Shown here: one piece after another, positions 6,510-7,021 of the stretch
Position numbering within the stretch: the first letter of the stretch is position 1
Layout: each line of letters opens with the position of its first letter
Assembly: GCA_946549155.1 (NCBI GenBank)
Contig: CAMNQN010000179.1
Location: 1-7,021 of the forward strand
From: an uncultured Lachnospiraceae bacterium
GTDB taxonomy: Bacteria > Bacillota > Clostridia > Lachnospirales > Lachnospiraceae
DNA: 7,021 bases
Reading direction: 5' to 3'
The notes under the pieces: model-generated
What the model saw: the letters and a program-made list of their open reading frames with translations, nothing else
The model's database searches: none
Told to the model about the DNA's origin: nothing
Program-made: the position numbers and the translations under genes

Positions 6510-7021
6510 TACAGCCGCTTAACCCGGATCCCTTTGTGGAGGCATTGTTACAGGGGGAGCAGAGAGTTGCGGTAGGCGTTGATGCAGATGGAAATGAAGT
6601 GGTGCTGTTTGGCGTGGGCGCTGATTATCCCATGCAGAACGGCGATCGGAGTATTGGCCTGATAGCGGCGGTACCGCTGGATTATATCACCGATTTCCTC
6701 TCCCTGGAGGATGAGGGGCAGCTGATGTATTATCATATTATCAGGCCGGACGGCAGCTTTGTGATACAAAACCCCAATACGGAACTGGGGGATTTTTTTG
6801 AACAGCTGCAGGAGCGGCAGAAGGATTCAGAAAACAAAGCCTCCGGGGATGCTTCTGTTGAAAAGCTGGCGGTTTCCCTTAAGGATCATAAAGAGTATGC
6901 CGCGTCATTAAAGGTAAATGGAGAAATACGGCAGATATATGGTATTCCATTGCCCTACTCTGAGTGGTATCTGATAGCGGTAATGCCTTACAGTATCTTA
7001 GACGATACCATAAACAGCCTG
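6449..7021 (+). pseudogene. Out-of-frame continuation of the sensor gene (Cache-like extracellular domain), cut by window end
   Basis: Starting at 6449, 191 codons are open to the last base, in the frame one base back from the upstream piece. The translation begins FDYLALCSAEGNFETLCGQL and is a plausible extracellular ligand-binding region. It includes GLIAAVPLDYI (about residues 70-80 of the piece), YHIIRPDGSFVIQNPN, and near the end PYSEWYLIAVMPYSILDD. That last pattern (W, then hydrophobics, then P) resembles the end of Cache/PAS-like periplasmic sensor domains just before a second membrane helix. There is no start codon or ribosome binding site at its beginning, so it must belong to the gene starting at 6141. 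Restoring one base near 6448 would join the two into one protein of at least 293 residues in this window. The second helix and any kinase and receiver domains lie beyond the end. Confidence 0.75.

Overview
The window looks like chromosomal DNA of an anaerobic Firmicute, most likely a gut Lachnospiraceae (Clostridium cluster XIVa type). The reasons are a class III (oxygen-sensitive) ribonucleotide reductase, strong AGGAGG-type ribosome binding sites, Firmicute-like promoters, and protein family flavours typical of that group (NodB-like lipoprotein; REC/HD-GYP/GGDEF protein next to a stand-alone Hpt). Genus cannot be fixed from the sequence alone. All recognised genes are on the + strand. No tRNA, rRNA, CRISPR array, insertion sequence or phage gene was seen.

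Region 1 (about 148-1654): a monocistronic unit. A promoter at 148-176 drives a 439-residue lipoprotein with a coiled-coil stretch and a NodB-like (polysaccharide deacetylase) fold whose metal ligands look degenerate. A perfect 12-bp stem terminator (1617-1654) closes it.

Region 2 (about 1591-4028): nrdD, the anaerobic ribonucleoside-triphosphate reductase, with ATP-cone, catalytic cysteines, Cys4 zinc site and glycyl-radical site all present. Its best promoter (TTTACA-N17-TATACT, 1591-1619) overlaps the left arm of the preceding terminator, so the transcript would start inside the palindrome and carry a leader of about 175 nt. The usual partner nrdG (radical-SAM activase) is not next to it. 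A compound hairpin (3964-4028) follows.

Region 3 (4051-7021, running off the end): a signalling operon behind a full-consensus promoter (TTGACA-N18-TATAAT). It encodes (i) a REC-HD-GYP-GGDEF protein with both cyclic-di-GMP synthesis and breakdown motifs intact, (ii) a stand-alone Hpt phosphotransfer protein, and (iii) a membrane sensor, probably the N-terminal part of a hybrid histidine kinase. Together they suggest a phosphorelay (sensor kinase to Hpt to REC) that sets cyclic-di-GMP level. The sensor gene carries an apparent one-base deletion near 6447-6449 that breaks its reading frame; the continuation is open in another frame to the end of the window. This is either a recent inactivating mutation or a sequence error.
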